Assembly (NCBI RefSeq): GCF_038007465.1
Contig: NZ_JBBOXF010000001.1
Coordinates: 1,863,001-1,927,000 of the forward strand
From: Sporosarcina sp. FSL K6-1508
GTDB lineage: Bacteria > Bacillota > Bacilli > Bacillales_A > Planococcaceae
Length of the DNA: 64,000 nucleotides
Direction of reading: 5' to 3'
Shown: positions 30,905-39,723 of the stretch, in pieces
Position numbering within the stretch: position 1 is the first letter of the stretch
Layout of the letters: each line of letters begins with the position of its first letter
The notes under the pieces: model-generated
Told to the model about the DNA's origin: nothing
Seen by the model: only the letters and a program-made list of their open reading frames with translations
Databases searched by the model: none
Translations under genes and position numbers: made by a program

Positions 30905-32060
30905 TTATATATGTTGAAATTAAGAATCCCATAGAACCTGTTTTGGCGCTCAATAATGAGAGAGGGTTGTAATTCGGGGTGTGGATTGTATAACGCTGGG
31001 CGCTTTGGGGATGCCTTTCGCCGTAAGCCTGGATTATATTCTCGCTTCGCATCCAGTCTTACGGCTTCGGCGACCCCTTTGCCGCGCCTGCGCTAGGGTG
31101 TTCATTATCGAGAGAAATAAAACTTTGAGATGTATATTCCGAGATTATAAGGTGATTACTATTCGATACTATATATTGAAATAAAGAATTTCATTGAACC
31201 GCTACGGCGCTAGGGGATGCCTCCCGCCATAAGCCAAGCAGCTTCGCCGCCAGTCTTATGGCTTTGGCTACCCGGTGTCCAGTTACTGACACAATTCACG
31301 TCCTTCGAATTGTTACAGCAACTGGCATCGAATAGGCGCCTTCGCTCAGTTTATACACCGGATTCATTTGTTCAACATATATAATTATAGTCAAGAAAGA
31401 CGCACTCCGGGTTGTAGATTTCATCACAGCTAATGAAATACGCTTTCTCAAATAGACCATCCAGCGCAGACGCGACTTCGCGGGAGGCATCCACAAAGCG
31501 TCGAAGCGATATTAGTAGGATTTCTAATTCATTCCTCATGTATTGGGCTATTCGTTGATCACATTCAATCGATTTATGACACTCCAGGTTGTAGGTCCCA
31601 TCCCCAAAAACGAAATGCGCTTTCTCAAAGACTATCCAGCGCAGGCGCGACTTCGTGGCAGCCGGAGCGAGAAGACTGAAAGCGCTCTCCTTTCCGGCTT
31701 ATCGCGGGAGGCATCCACAAAGCGCCGAAGCGGTATTAGTGGGATTTCTAAATCATTCCTCATGTATTGGGCTATTCGTTGATCACATTCAATCGATTTA
31801 TGGCACGCCAGGTTGTAGGTCCCATTCCCAAAAACGAAATGCGCTTTCTCAAAGACTATCCAGCGCAGACGCGACTTCGTGGTAGCCGGAGCGAAAAGAC
31901 TAAAGCGCTCTCCTTTCCGGCTTATCGCGGGAGGCATCCACAAAGCGTCGAAGCGGTATTAGTGGGATTTCTAAATCACTCCAAGTATTGGGGTTTTTTC
32001 AGTGGCTTCCCAAAAGCCCGTGTAAAGCGCGAACGTCGTATTCATTTGTTCAACATATAG
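30905..32060 (-). repeat. composite interspersed repeat, copy 3 (modules C-B-A in reverse)
   Basis: From left to right: module C (TTATATATGTTGAAATTAAG, then GTAATTCGGGGTGTGGATTG and a long hairpin around CGCCGTAAGCCTGG and CCAGTCTTACGGCTTCGGCG), module B from about 31167 (ATATATTGAAATAAAGAATT to CACCGGATTCATTTGTTCAAC at about 31376), and module A with tandem units, ending GTTCAACATATAG at 32060. The order is the exact reverse of copies 1, 2 and 5. Module B carries the inverted pair CCAGTTACTGACACAATTC / GAATTGTTACAGCAACTGG. No gene is present. Confidence 0.88.
31501..31963 (-). repeat. tandem units of 223-224 bp in module A of copy 3
   Basis: The landmark (T/C)CGAAGCG(A/G)TATTAGT recurs at 31501, 31725 and 31948, giving periods of 224 and 223 bases. 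The two full units are almost identical, much more so than those in copy 1, which indicates recent duplication or gene conversion. Confidence 0.88.
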
Positions 32061-32128
32061 AGGAAGAGCTTTTAATTCGAAAAGTTTGAAGAAGTTAGCG
32101 CATGATGGCCAAAAGGAAAGCGTCAAAA

Positions 32129-32821
32129 TTATAACAACAGATGAAATAGACTGCTGAGTAAATAACCAATAAGAATGTATCCAATGAAAGATATGGCGCG
32201 TACAACTTTTAGGTTATGTAAGATAAATTCGCTAATACTTGTAGCTGCAATAAGGCCAATCGAAATCCCCATAAGAACACCTTGTTCTTTTATAGACAGA
32301 TTTACATAATGCCCAATCCAAATGAATAGACTAAAACTAATTGATAAGCCGAGGAAGCCCAGAAATAACTTCCATGGCTTTTTCCTTTGCGTCAAAAATG
32401 CAGTTGTAAGGGCAAAACCTTCCGGGAGATGATGCAGTATGACTGAAGCTGTAATCGTGATGCCGACGATTGAATTCTCCATCAAGCTACCAATGGTCAT
32501 GCTTAGCGGAATTGTATGGATGAGTATAGCGAACATGAGCAAGTAAACGGATGGACTTTGACCGATGGACGGATGGACTAAATTACGAAGCACTAGAAAA
32601 AATAGATAACCAATGAGTACCCCTAGAATGATTCCAAAAGACTTGTACATCTTCAACGCGTTTGGAATGATATCAACTGCAAGTAACCCCACTAAAAATC
32701 CACCACAGAGGAGTGATAATCCTGCTTTTGAATTTTGGAATAGCTTAGATACTAGCCAAGCAATCCCACCCCCGATGCTTATACTGAAAAAAAGAAATCC
32801 ACCAAGTATCATTGCGCTCAT
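32129..32821 (-). CDS. ZIP-family divalent metal transporter
   Basis: A 230-residue membrane protein with about eight hydrophobic helices, predicted to import zinc or related ions. The family metal-binding motifs are HTIPLSMTIG (about residues 102-111) and HHLPEGFALTTA (about 129-140), with a third region ISIGLIAATSISEFILH. The length is normal for short bacterial ZIP proteins. Purine-rich GGGGGGAATG precedes the ATG on the minus strand. It is monocistronic and flanked by repeats on both sides. Confidence 0.88.
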   Translation of the reverse strand: MSAMILGGFLFFSISIGGGIAWLVSKLFQNSKAGLSLLCGGFLVGLLAVDIIPNALKMYKSFGIILGVLIGYLFFLVLRNLVHPSIGQSPSVYLLMFAILIHTIPLSMTIGSLMENSIVGITITASVILHHLPEGFALTTAFLTQRKKPWKLFLGFLGLSISFSLFIWIGHYVNLSIKEQGVLMGISIGLIAATSISEFILHNLKVVRAISFIGYILIGYLLSSLFHLLL

Positions 32822-32842
32822 CTACATTCCCCCCTCCCCATC

Positions 32843-32950
32843 TATATATATTGGCATAAAGAATACTACTAACAACGGCTTGGCGTTTCGGCTACCTCGT
32901 TAAGAAGCCTTGGCTGGAGATTATATAGAATCATTATTTCAACATATATA
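32843..32950 (-). repeat. interspersed repeat, diverged module-B-only copy
   Basis: CTATATATATTGGCATAAAG on the left and ATTATTTCAACATATATA on the right enclose AACGGCTTGGCGTTTCGGC and AAGCCTTGGCTGGAG. It starts about 22 bases upstream of the ZIP gene start on the minus strand and would sit at its promoter. The rest of the gap to 33160 holds no gene. Confidence 0.75.
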
Positions 32951-33160
32951 ATACTGACATTCGCTCTACAAAATATATGCACAATATTGTCTTGTATGAT
33001 ACCGCTATTCATTGGAAAAGTATTAAAAGTTATGGCCAATCAAAAGTAAATGATAATTGGGCGAAAAAACTGGTTCTGCTGACCTACATATAGTGAATAC
33101 AATAATAGTAATGGGAAAGAAGATAGAAAAGAAAACAAAGTGAGAGAGGTGAATTAGTTA

Positions 33161-33856
33161 TTGTCCATTCAAATTCAAGAACAAACAAAAGAAGGACATC
33201 AGATTGGACAACTGGGCCATCAAATCACCGTGCCAGAACGAAGGTCGTCTGGATATCACTTATGGAAAAGAGTGTTTGATCTAATTTTCGGCTTTAGTTT
33301 TCTCCTTTGTTGCCTACCTTTGTTCATCTTAGTGTCTGCTCTTATAATTATTAATTCAGGTAGGCCAGTTTTTTTCATCCAGACAAGGACTGGTACAAAT
33401 AATAAAAGATTTCGTATGTTGAAGTTCCGAACAATGACGGTGTCTAAGCATAATGAAAAAAGGCACACATATAATTGGAAGGAAGGCGTGCCGGACAGTT
33501 TCCAATTTAAAACTGAATATGATTCAGCAGTTACACCAATTGGGAAAGTGTTACGTAAATACAGTTTGGACGAGTTACCTCAACTATTGAATGTGCTGAT
33601 GGGCCATATGAGTCTAGTTGGTCCGCGGCCTGAAATACCTGCGATAACGGAATTCTATAATCTTAGACAGTCGAAACGACTTTTAGTGAAGCCTGGTATT
33701 ACAGGATATGCACAAGTAAAGGGACGGGCAGATTTGAACCATGGAAAGAAAATCGATTACGATCTGTATTACATTCAATATTGTTCTTTCCTACTTGATT
33801 TGAAAATTTTTTTTGTAACGCTAGCTTCTGTTATAAGGAGTAAGGGGGCCTATTAA
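33161..33856 (+). CDS. initiating sugar-phosphate transferase (bacterial sugar transferase, EpsL/WcaJ type)
   Basis: A 231-residue membrane enzyme that loads the first sugar phosphate on undecaprenyl phosphate. One hydrophobic hairpin lies at residues 30-58 (LIFGFSFLLCCLPLFILVSAL). The catalytic core follows: FFIQTRTGTNNKRFRMLKFR, then LRKYSLDELPQLLNVLMGHM and SLVGPRPEIP, ending KPGITGYAQVKGRADL and DYYI-like KIDYDLYYIQ. The TTG start at 33161 is supported by GAGAGGTG ten bases upstream. It is the first gene of the polysaccharide locus. The length fits the minimal transferases without the extra N-terminal domain. Confidence 0.92.
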   Translation: MSIQIQEQTKEGHQIGQLGHQITVPERRSSGYHLWKRVFDLIFGFSFLLCCLPLFILVSALIIINSGRPVFFIQTRTGTNNKRFRMLKFRTMTVSKHNEKRHTYNWKEGVPDSFQFKTEYDSAVTPIGKVLRKYSLDELPQLLNVLMGHMSLVGPRPEIPAITEFYNLRQSKRLLVKPGITGYAQVKGRADLNHGKKIDYDLYYIQYCSFLLDLKIFFVTLASVIRSKGAY

Positions 33857-33858
33857 AA

Positions 33859-33897
33859 ATGAAAGATATAGGAATTGCCTTCCTGGAAGTTAACTGA
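33859..33897 (+). CDS. possible 12-codon leader peptide coupled to the tyrosine kinase gene
   Basis: ATG 33859 opens a 12-codon frame (MKDIGIAFLEVN) whose TGA at 33895-33897 shares its last A with the ATG of the kinase gene. The kinase start itself has only a weak ribosome-binding site (TGGAAG). Ribosomes ending the leader could restart on the kinase, which would tie its production to leader translation. This is inferred from the overlap alone. Confidence 0.4.
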   Translation: MKDIGIAFLEVN

Positions 33898-35246
33898 TGA
33901 CAAGGGCAATTGAACTGCAAGATTTATTGTTAGCCTTTAAGCGACGGGCAAAAACTATCGTAAGTATTGTCTGCCTATTTACATTGTGTGGCGGAGCCGT
34001 GGGTATATTCATTCCCCCGACCTATGAATCAGAGGTAGATGTACTTGTCAACTCCTCATGGGGAAAGGAAGGGGAAACAACATCGACAATTGGTGAAATT
34101 GATACAAGTTTACGTTTGATAGAAACGTATAAACAAATCTTGAAGAGTGATCGTATGACGAACAAAGTGAACGAGGCAATGAAGGGTTCTTATACCAAAT
34201 CGGTCATTTCAAAAAAAGTGAAGATTGAATCAGGTAATGGTTCGCAAATTATTACGGTTATCGCACAAGAGGAAACGGCTGAACTTTCAGCTTTACTAGC
34301 CAATACGTTTGTAGCAACGTTTAAAGAAGAAATAAAAACACTTATGAATCTCGACAATTTAACAATTTTACAAGAAGTTGCATCGAAGACAGATACGAAA
34401 AAAGTTAAGCCGATTCCGCTATTTTATATTGCGTTATCTTTCACGATTAGTTTGGTGGTGTGTCTTGCAGTCATATTGGTGCAAGAAGTTTACTTTCCCA
34501 ATCTCGACTCGGAAAGTAAAGTGGAAGGTGCATTAGATCTCCCACTTTTAGGTTCGATTTTTACACTGCGTAAACAGTTCCGTGAAATTGGGCAGCCAGA
34601 TTATTTGAACACATTGTTTCCTCGCGCCGCTAATGAGGATTTTAGAAGACTTGCCGCTATTATTCATCACTCCGTGGACAAAAAAGGGATGAAGATTTTA
34701 ATGGTAACGAGTACGGATCAAGGAGATGGCAAAACGTTTATAGGAAGTAATCTTGCAGCCACCCTAGCGTCAGATGGAAAAAGAACATTGTTTGTTGACG
34801 CCAATCTACGGAATTCGACGACACGTATCTTGTTTGATCTACCAGAAAGGAAAGGGCTCACTTCAGTCATTTCTGGATTTTATAAATTGGATGAAATTAT
34901 TCAACACTCAAAGCAGGAAAACTTATCTTTTATAAGCACTGGGCCACTTCCCACGAATCCTGCACAATTCCTCTTGTCGAAAAATATGGCTTCATTGATG
35001 GCTACTTTGAGAGAGAAGTTTGATGTTGTCATCGTTGACACTCCTGCATTGACGGTTTCTGATGCTGTTAATATCCTTCCGGCGATAGACAGTTGCCTAT
35101 TCATCGTCGATAGTAATCGAACATCTGAAAAAAAGGCGCTTAACTGTTTGCAATCATTAAAAAAAGTGGACGGAAATGTGCTGGGCGTGATAGTGAATCA
35201 TAAGGGGAAATATCTCAAAAAAATGATGAGAGAGTCAATTTCATAA
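33897..35246 (+). CDS. fused Wzz-type chain-length regulator and BY-kinase
   Basis: A 449-residue inner-membrane protein. Two membrane helices (about residues 21-40 and 178-200) flank an extracytoplasmic Wzz domain (VDVLVNSSWGKEGET). The cytoplasmic C-terminal part is a bacterial tyrosine kinase with Walker A STDQGDGKTF, Walker A' LFVDANLRN and Walker B VVIVDTPA. It controls length and export of the polysaccharide. In most Bacilli these parts are two proteins. Here they are fused, as in Gram-negative Wzc. The C-terminus (KKMMRESIS) has no tyrosine cluster, so autophosphorylation in the usual tail is not expected. Confidence 0.88.
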   Translation: MTRAIELQDLLLAFKRRAKTIVSIVCLFTLCGGAVGIFIPPTYESEVDVLVNSSWGKEGETTSTIGEIDTSLRLIETYKQILKSDRMTNKVNEAMKGSYTKSVISKKVKIESGNGSQIITVIAQEETAELSALLANTFVATFKEEIKTLMNLDNLTILQEVASKTDTKKVKPIPLFYIALSFTISLVVCLAVILVQEVYFPNLDSESKVEGALDLPLLGSIFTLRKQFREIGQPDYLNTLFPRAANEDFRRLAAIIHHSVDKKGMKILMVTSTDQGDGKTFIGSNLAATLASDGKRTLFVDANLRNSTTRILFDLPERKGLTSVISGFYKLDEIIQHSKQENLSFISTGPLPTNPAQFLLSKNMASLMATLREKFDVVIVDTPALTVSDAVNILPAIDSCLFIVDSNRTSEKKALNCLQSLKKVDGNVLGVIVNHKGKYLKKMMRESIS

Positions 35247-35267
35247 TAGAACAATAAGCCTTAAAAT

Positions 35268-35405
35268 CCGAATGAGATTGATTTCCGCGGGCTTGGCTTC
35301 AGTCAATCGAATAGCGTAGGCATCTGTTTACTACTCTCAACGCTTCGCTTTTGTTCGCAAAAGCCGTTCTCCGTGACGGCTATCGCTACAATCAACGAGA
35401 TTAGA
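35268..35405 (-). repeat. second repeat family, diverged reverse copy
   Basis: Read on the minus strand it has GTTGATTGTAGCGATAGCC, GAGAACGGCTTTTGCG, AACAAAAGCGAAGCGTTG and CTGAAGCCAAGCCCGCGG, the same order as the repeat nested at 11611-11878. It sits between the kinase gene and the broken phosphatase gene, and may mark the event that removed the 5' part of the latter. Confidence 0.65.
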
Positions 35406-35516
35406 ACTGTATATTTACGAACCATGAAGCAAGTAATTATATTAATTTCCGCATTTTTAATTGGAAAAGGTATTTATGAAATTGACTCAAGTGACTATTA
35501 ATAGAAAGAGGTAAGA

Positions 35517-36017
35517 ATGAAAATTATTTTATATGAAAAGTTGGCCATCGATTTAAAGAGCCTTCCACATCCAATAACAAAATCAGATAAATACGTTCTC
35601 ATAAGTATTCCAGACCAAAAGATACCGCAATTTGCCTATACAGTCTTTTTTGAAATGCAACTTATGGGGTACATTCCGATTATTGCTCATGCAGAGAGGA
35701 ATTTCGAATTACGTAATGATAATTCAATTTTACGTGAATTTGAAAAAAAGGGGGTTCTTGTTCATGTCGCAGCTGAAAGCATTATTGGAATGAATGGCAG
35801 AGAAAATCGGAAAATAGCCATAAAGCTATGTCGGAAAGGGCTCGTCCATTTTATATCTACTGCCTCTACAGGAAAGAATGTTTCATCTCCTAACCTTATA
35901 AATGCATACCATTGTTTAGAGAAAAAAATACCTTCTGCTATTGTAGAATCTTTAAAGCAGAATGCAGAACATCTTGTCGATGGAACAGACTTCCATCCGC
36001 AATTCAGTATACGGTAA
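35517..36017 (+). pseudogene. N-terminally truncated, degenerate CpsB/YwqE-type phosphatase
   Basis: The family member is a manganese-dependent phosphotyrosine phosphatase of the PHP fold, about 255 residues, which reverses the kinase reaction. Only 166 residues remain here. The frame matches the second half of the family: KYVLISIPDQKIPQFAYTVF, then LQLMGYIPIIAHAERN-like MGYIPIIAHAERNFEL, and the ending HLVDGTDFH. The N-terminal metal ligands are missing. The later ligand block SDAH is replaced by STASTG, and HPERN has become HAERN. Activity is therefore unlikely. AGAAAGAGG precedes the ATG, so it may still be translated. Confidence 0.75.
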
Positions 36018-36085
36018 GAGTGGGACAATAGTTAGATGGGGCTGGGATTACTGTTCATTAATTATGAGGAATCGGGGTAACTGTC

Positions 36086-37426
36086 ATGCCGCCTTTTTTA
36101 CGATGGAAAGAAAGGCTATTCGCTAATCACTTTATCCGGAGCCTGTCCGTAGTTATGGCCGGTACGGCGTTATCGAACGTTTTAATCATCGTAACGACTC
36201 CGGTTCTGACAAGACTGTATACTCCTGAGGAATTCGGCAGTCTGTCTGTTTTTTTATCAATTCTCTATACGTTGACGATTATCACATCGCTTAGATATGA
36301 AACGGCTATTCCTATTCCTAAAAAAGATGACGATGCATTTCATTTGTTCATATTGTCAGCTGGCTTAGTGGTAGTCGTCAGCGCTCTGGCCTGTATTACT
36401 ATACTACTGCTACAATTTGCTGACGTATTTCAAATTCCCGGAGTGCAAGGACATATGTGGATTCTGTCTTTAAGCCTTTTTGGGATTGGAATGTTTCAAG
36501 TGTTGAATTGTTGGGCACTTCGCACAGAAGAATACAGTGCAGTTTCCAAGTCGAAAGTGATGATGAATGGTGGTCAAGTCCTATCACAGGTACTTCTCGG
36601 CTTCATCCATCCTGGCGTACTAAGCTTACTCGTCGGTGAGGTGGCAGGAAGGATCACAGGAACATTCGCTTATTTGAAAACAGTAAACATGGAGCGACTT
36701 CGAAGTCATAAGTTCAATGCCAGAAAAATGAAAGAGGTGATGGTACGGTATAAATCCTTCCCGTTACTCTCCAGCTGGTCTGCACTTATCAATAGTCTTG
36801 GTAGTCAGGCTCCAGTTTTTTTTCTTGTGGCAATATTCGATACAAAAACTGCTGGTTTTTTCTTTCTGGCACAGAAAGTACTGACCGTACCTGAAGGACT
36901 TCTAGGTTTTTCAGCGTCCCAAGTATATTTATCGCAAGCTGCGCAAAAAGCCAGGCAGTCATATGAACAATTTCATGCGTTTTTTTGGGGTATCGTTTTC
37001 AAAATGACTGTCATGGGGGTTATCGCGATTGGGGCAGTTACCCTCGTGGCTCCTCTATTAATTGAAATAGTTTTCGGGGAAGCATGGAAAGAAACAGGGG
37101 TCTATATCCAAGCATTGGCAATTTTATATATAACAAAAATCATTATCAATCCAATCACGGCAAATTTTTATGTATTTGAAGCATTAAAAACACAAATAGC
37201 AGGCGAGATAATTCGATTTTTCCTCATTCTACTATCAATCATCATTGCAATCCAAAGCAAAGAAGATCCTGTAATGGCGATTTTATGGATTAGCATAGGG
37301 AGTTCCATTGGTTACTGTTGTATCGGGTTTTTATCCTGGTATGTTATGAAACGACATACGTTTATGTCTCCTATCATGTCAAATCCAGAAGTGTTGAGTG
37401 GTAGGGGGGACGAAGGAGGTGTCTGA
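36086..37426 (+). CDS. polysaccharide flippase (Wzx/oligosaccharide translocase family)
   Basis: A 446-residue protein with about 12 to 14 membrane segments, predicted to flip undecaprenyl-linked repeat units to the outer face. Family hallmarks are the N-terminal SLSVVMAGTALSNVLIIVTT and PVLTRLYTPEEFGSLSVFLS, then YETAIPIPKKDDDAFHLF. It lies in the expected position between the regulatory genes and the polymerase. The 3' end overlaps the start assigned to the next gene by up to 29 bases. The start codon follows ATCGGGGTAACTGTC, a modest ribosome-binding site. Confidence 0.9.
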   Translation: MPPFLRWKERLFANHFIRSLSVVMAGTALSNVLIIVTTPVLTRLYTPEEFGSLSVFLSILYTLTIITSLRYETAIPIPKKDDDAFHLFILSAGLVVVVSALACITILLLQFADVFQIPGVQGHMWILSLSLFGIGMFQVLNCWALRTEEYSAVSKSKVMMNGGQVLSQVLLGFIHPGVLSLLVGEVAGRITGTFAYLKTVNMERLRSHKFNARKMKEVMVRYKSFPLLSSWSALINSLGSQAPVFFLVAIFDTKTAGFFFLAQKVLTVPEGLLGFSASQVYLSQAAQKARQSYEQFHAFFWGIVFKMTVMGVIAIGAVTLVAPLLIEIVFGEAWKETGVYIQALAILYITKIIINPITANFYVFEALKTQIAGEIIRFFLILLSIIIAIQSKEDPVMAILWISIGSSIGYCCIGFLSWYVMKRHTFMSPIMSNPEVLSGRGDEGGV

Positions 37427-38588
37427 CAAAACAGTCAAGTCACTATCGAGTTATATTTTCTTAACAATGGCGATTAGTTCATTTGTTGTAATCGAGCCAT
37501 CGCCATATGACCTGTTAATGTCTCTTCTGCTAATATCCTGCATTGTCCTGTCTTACTTTTCCATCTCAAGAAAAACTGCGCCACCGATTATTATTGGACT
37601 CCTTTTTCTCCTGACAAATTTGATATCATTGTTTTTTGTGAAACAAGCCTCCTTATCGGTGATGTATTTTTTTATCACTGTTTATTTGGTAGGAACGTTT
37701 ATTTTCCTAATAGCACTCGGACAAAGAATGAAGTTCGAACTCTTTCGCATCATACTAGGTGGATATATGTTATCAGCGCTCTTATCAACTTTGCTTGGTA
37801 TCGGTGCATACTTTAACCTATTCGAAGGCAGTGATTCATTTTTAATGTTCGGACGAGTAAAGTCGATGTTCAAGGATCCGAATGTTTTTGGGCCATTTCT
37901 GGTCATTCCTGCTTTATATGCACTTGCTATTGCGGAAGGAAGCGGAAAGCTTGCTTGGAAAAGGTATTTATACTTTTCTGCATTTCTTATATTGACAATT
38001 GGCATCATCATTTCCTTCTCAAGAGCGGCATGGGGAAATTTTGCTTTGGCTTTCATTCTCTATATGGCTGCAGTGAAAAAGGGAACAGGACGGAATCGAT
38101 TACGAACGATACGTCTCATTTTAGTTATTGCGATCCCATCCTTTTTATATTTCATTCAAACTCCGGCGGTTGAGGAACTTTTGTCTACTAGATTAAGTAT
38201 AAAAAACTATGACAGTGACCGTTTTGGAACACAGCAAAAAGCATTTGTGAGTGGTCTGTCGAATTTACTAGGTATGGGGCCGGGACAGTCAGAATTACTA
38301 TTTCAATATTCTCCTCATAGTTTGTATGCGAGAGTATTCACTGAGAATGGCTTGGGCGGATTGCTGGTAATAACTACACTTTTCATATCTGCGATAGTAA
38401 GAGCATTCCAAAATTTCATGGTATCAGCACATACTGAAAGCGCTTTGCATGCAATAATAGTTGCTTCTTTAATAGGTCTTGCCTTTAATAGTTTCTTCAT
38501 AGATACACTACATTGGCGTCACTTGTGGATTGTACTGGCGCTTGCATGGTTTCCGGTGAGAAGCAGAAAAATGGAGCTAGGGAAGTGA
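37398..38588 (+). CDS. O-antigen ligase/polymerase-like membrane protein (Wzy)
   Basis: A 396-residue protein with about ten hydrophobic segments. The Wzy/WaaL-type pattern is visible: FGRVKSMFKDPNVFGPFLVI in the large loop, then IIISFSRAAWGNFALAFILY and GPGQSELLFQYSPHSLYARV with the conserved histidine. It probably polymerises or ligates repeat units on the outer face of the membrane. The start is uncertain: GTG 37398, GTG 37419 and ATG 37467 are in frame, and AAGGAGG at 37413-37419 is too close to the second to serve it well. Confidence 0.85.
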   Translation: MVGGTKEVSDKTVKSLSSYIFLTMAISSFVVIEPSPYDLLMSLLLISCIVLSYFSISRKTAPPIIIGLLFLLTNLISLFFVKQASLSVMYFFITVYLVGTFIFLIALGQRMKFELFRIILGGYMLSALLSTLLGIGAYFNLFEGSDSFLMFGRVKSMFKDPNVFGPFLVIPALYALAIAEGSGKLAWKRYLYFSAFLILTIGIIISFSRAAWGNFALAFILYMAAVKKGTGRNRLRTIRLILVIAIPSFLYFIQTPAVEELLSTRLSIKNYDSDRFGTQQKAFVSGLSNLLGMGPGQSELLFQYSPHSLYARVFTENGLGGLLVITTLFISAIVRAFQNFMVSAHTESALHAIIVASLIGLAFNSFFIDTLHWRHLWIVLALAWFPVRSRKMELGK

Positions 38589-38592
38589 ACAA

Positions 38593-39723
38593 TTGTATAT
38601 AGAAAATCCCCCTCTGAAAGTAGTACAACTTATTACGCGAATGGATACAATGGGCGGTGCACAATCACATGTTCGAGATATTTCAATCAGTCTGAAAAGA
38701 AAAGGATATGCAATAAGCATTGTGACAGGTGGAGACGCAAATCAACATTTTGAGATAGAAAATGAGAAGATTGATGTGCATTATTCCAAGTATCTTATCC
38801 ATAAAATACACCTCTTAGCAGATGTGAGGGCTTTTTTTGAAATCAGAGGCTTATTGAAAAATATCAGACCAAATCTTGTCGCAACACATTCATCTAAAGC
38901 GGGAGTTATAGGGCGTCTAGCAGCTTATTCTTTACGTATTCCGGTGGTGTTCACAGTACATGGATGGTCCTTTACAGAAGGCGTAAGAGGAACAAAAAGA
39001 CGATTGTATATGTGGGTTGAGAAGTTCGCGGGAATTTTTACTGACGGTGTGATCTCTGTATCAAATTATGATAGGAAGCTTGCTCTCCAACACAACATTG
39101 TACCTGCAAGGAAAATCATACAAATTCATAATGGCGTGCATGATGCGGTTATTGATGAGAGCTCAGCTGATAGAGGTGACCCCAAAAAATTGATGATGGT
39201 TGCACGTTTTGCACCCCCAAAAAAGCAATTGCTGTTGCTAGAAGCCCTCGTTAAACTAAAACATCTGAATTGGGAGATGTACTTTATTGGTGATGGGCCT
39301 GAAATGAAAGAAGCGCAAGAATATGCAGCTTTAAATAATATTGGTTCCCGAGTTCACTTTGAAGGCGCAAGGAAAGACGTGGCGAAATTCCTTTCAAAGG
39401 CACATATTTCAATCTTACTTTCTGGTCATGAAGGGTTCCCGCTTTCAATCTTGGAGTCGATGCGGGCTGGATTGCCAATAATCGCATCAGATGTCGGAGG
39501 AATAGCAGAAGCCGTCGGCAAAGATAATGGTTTTCTTATTGGATTGGAAAACAAGGAATTGCTTGTGAGCAGTATTGAACAGCTGATTCAAAGTCCAATC
39601 ATGCAAGTTGAAATGGGATGTAAAAGTCGGGAATTATATGAACAGCATTTCACTTTTGACAAAATGATTACTCAAACTATTACTTACTATAAAAAAGTCA
39701 TGGGGAAGAGGATGTCGGGATGA
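38593..39723 (+). CDS. GT4-family glycosyltransferase
   Basis: A 376-residue cytoplasmic glycosyltransferase of the GT-B fold, adding a sugar to the lipid-linked repeat unit. The N-terminal motif TRMDTMGGAQSHVRDISISL and the acceptor-side THSSKAGVIGRLAAY are typical of EpsD/WfgS-like GT4 enzymes. The donor site has HEGFPLSILESMRAGLPIIA with the two conserved glutamates. TTG 38593 is the start, with GGGAAG upstream. The gene overlaps the epimerase gene by four bases. Confidence 0.92.
   Translation: MYIENPPLKVVQLITRMDTMGGAQSHVRDISISLKRKGYAISIVTGGDANQHFEIENEKIDVHYSKYLIHKIHLLADVRAFFEIRGLLKNIRPNLVATHSSKAGVIGRLAAYSLRIPVVFTVHGWSFTEGVRGTKRRLYMWVEKFAGIFTDGVISVSNYDRKLALQHNIVPARKIIQIHNGVHDAVIDESSADRGDPKKLMMVARFAPPKKQLLLLEALVKLKHLNWEMYFIGDGPEMKEAQEYAALNNIGSRVHFEGARKDVAKFLSKAHISILLSGHEGFPLSILESMRAGLPIIASDVGGIAEAVGKDNGFLIGLENKELLVSSIEQLIQSPIMQVEMGCKSRELYEQHFTFDKMITQTITYYKKVMGKRMSG

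Noticed and set aside
31543..32060. ORFs of 76-103 codons in copy 3 of the repeat
   Set aside because: Same reason: translations of the tandem DNA units in both directions, broken at unit ends.
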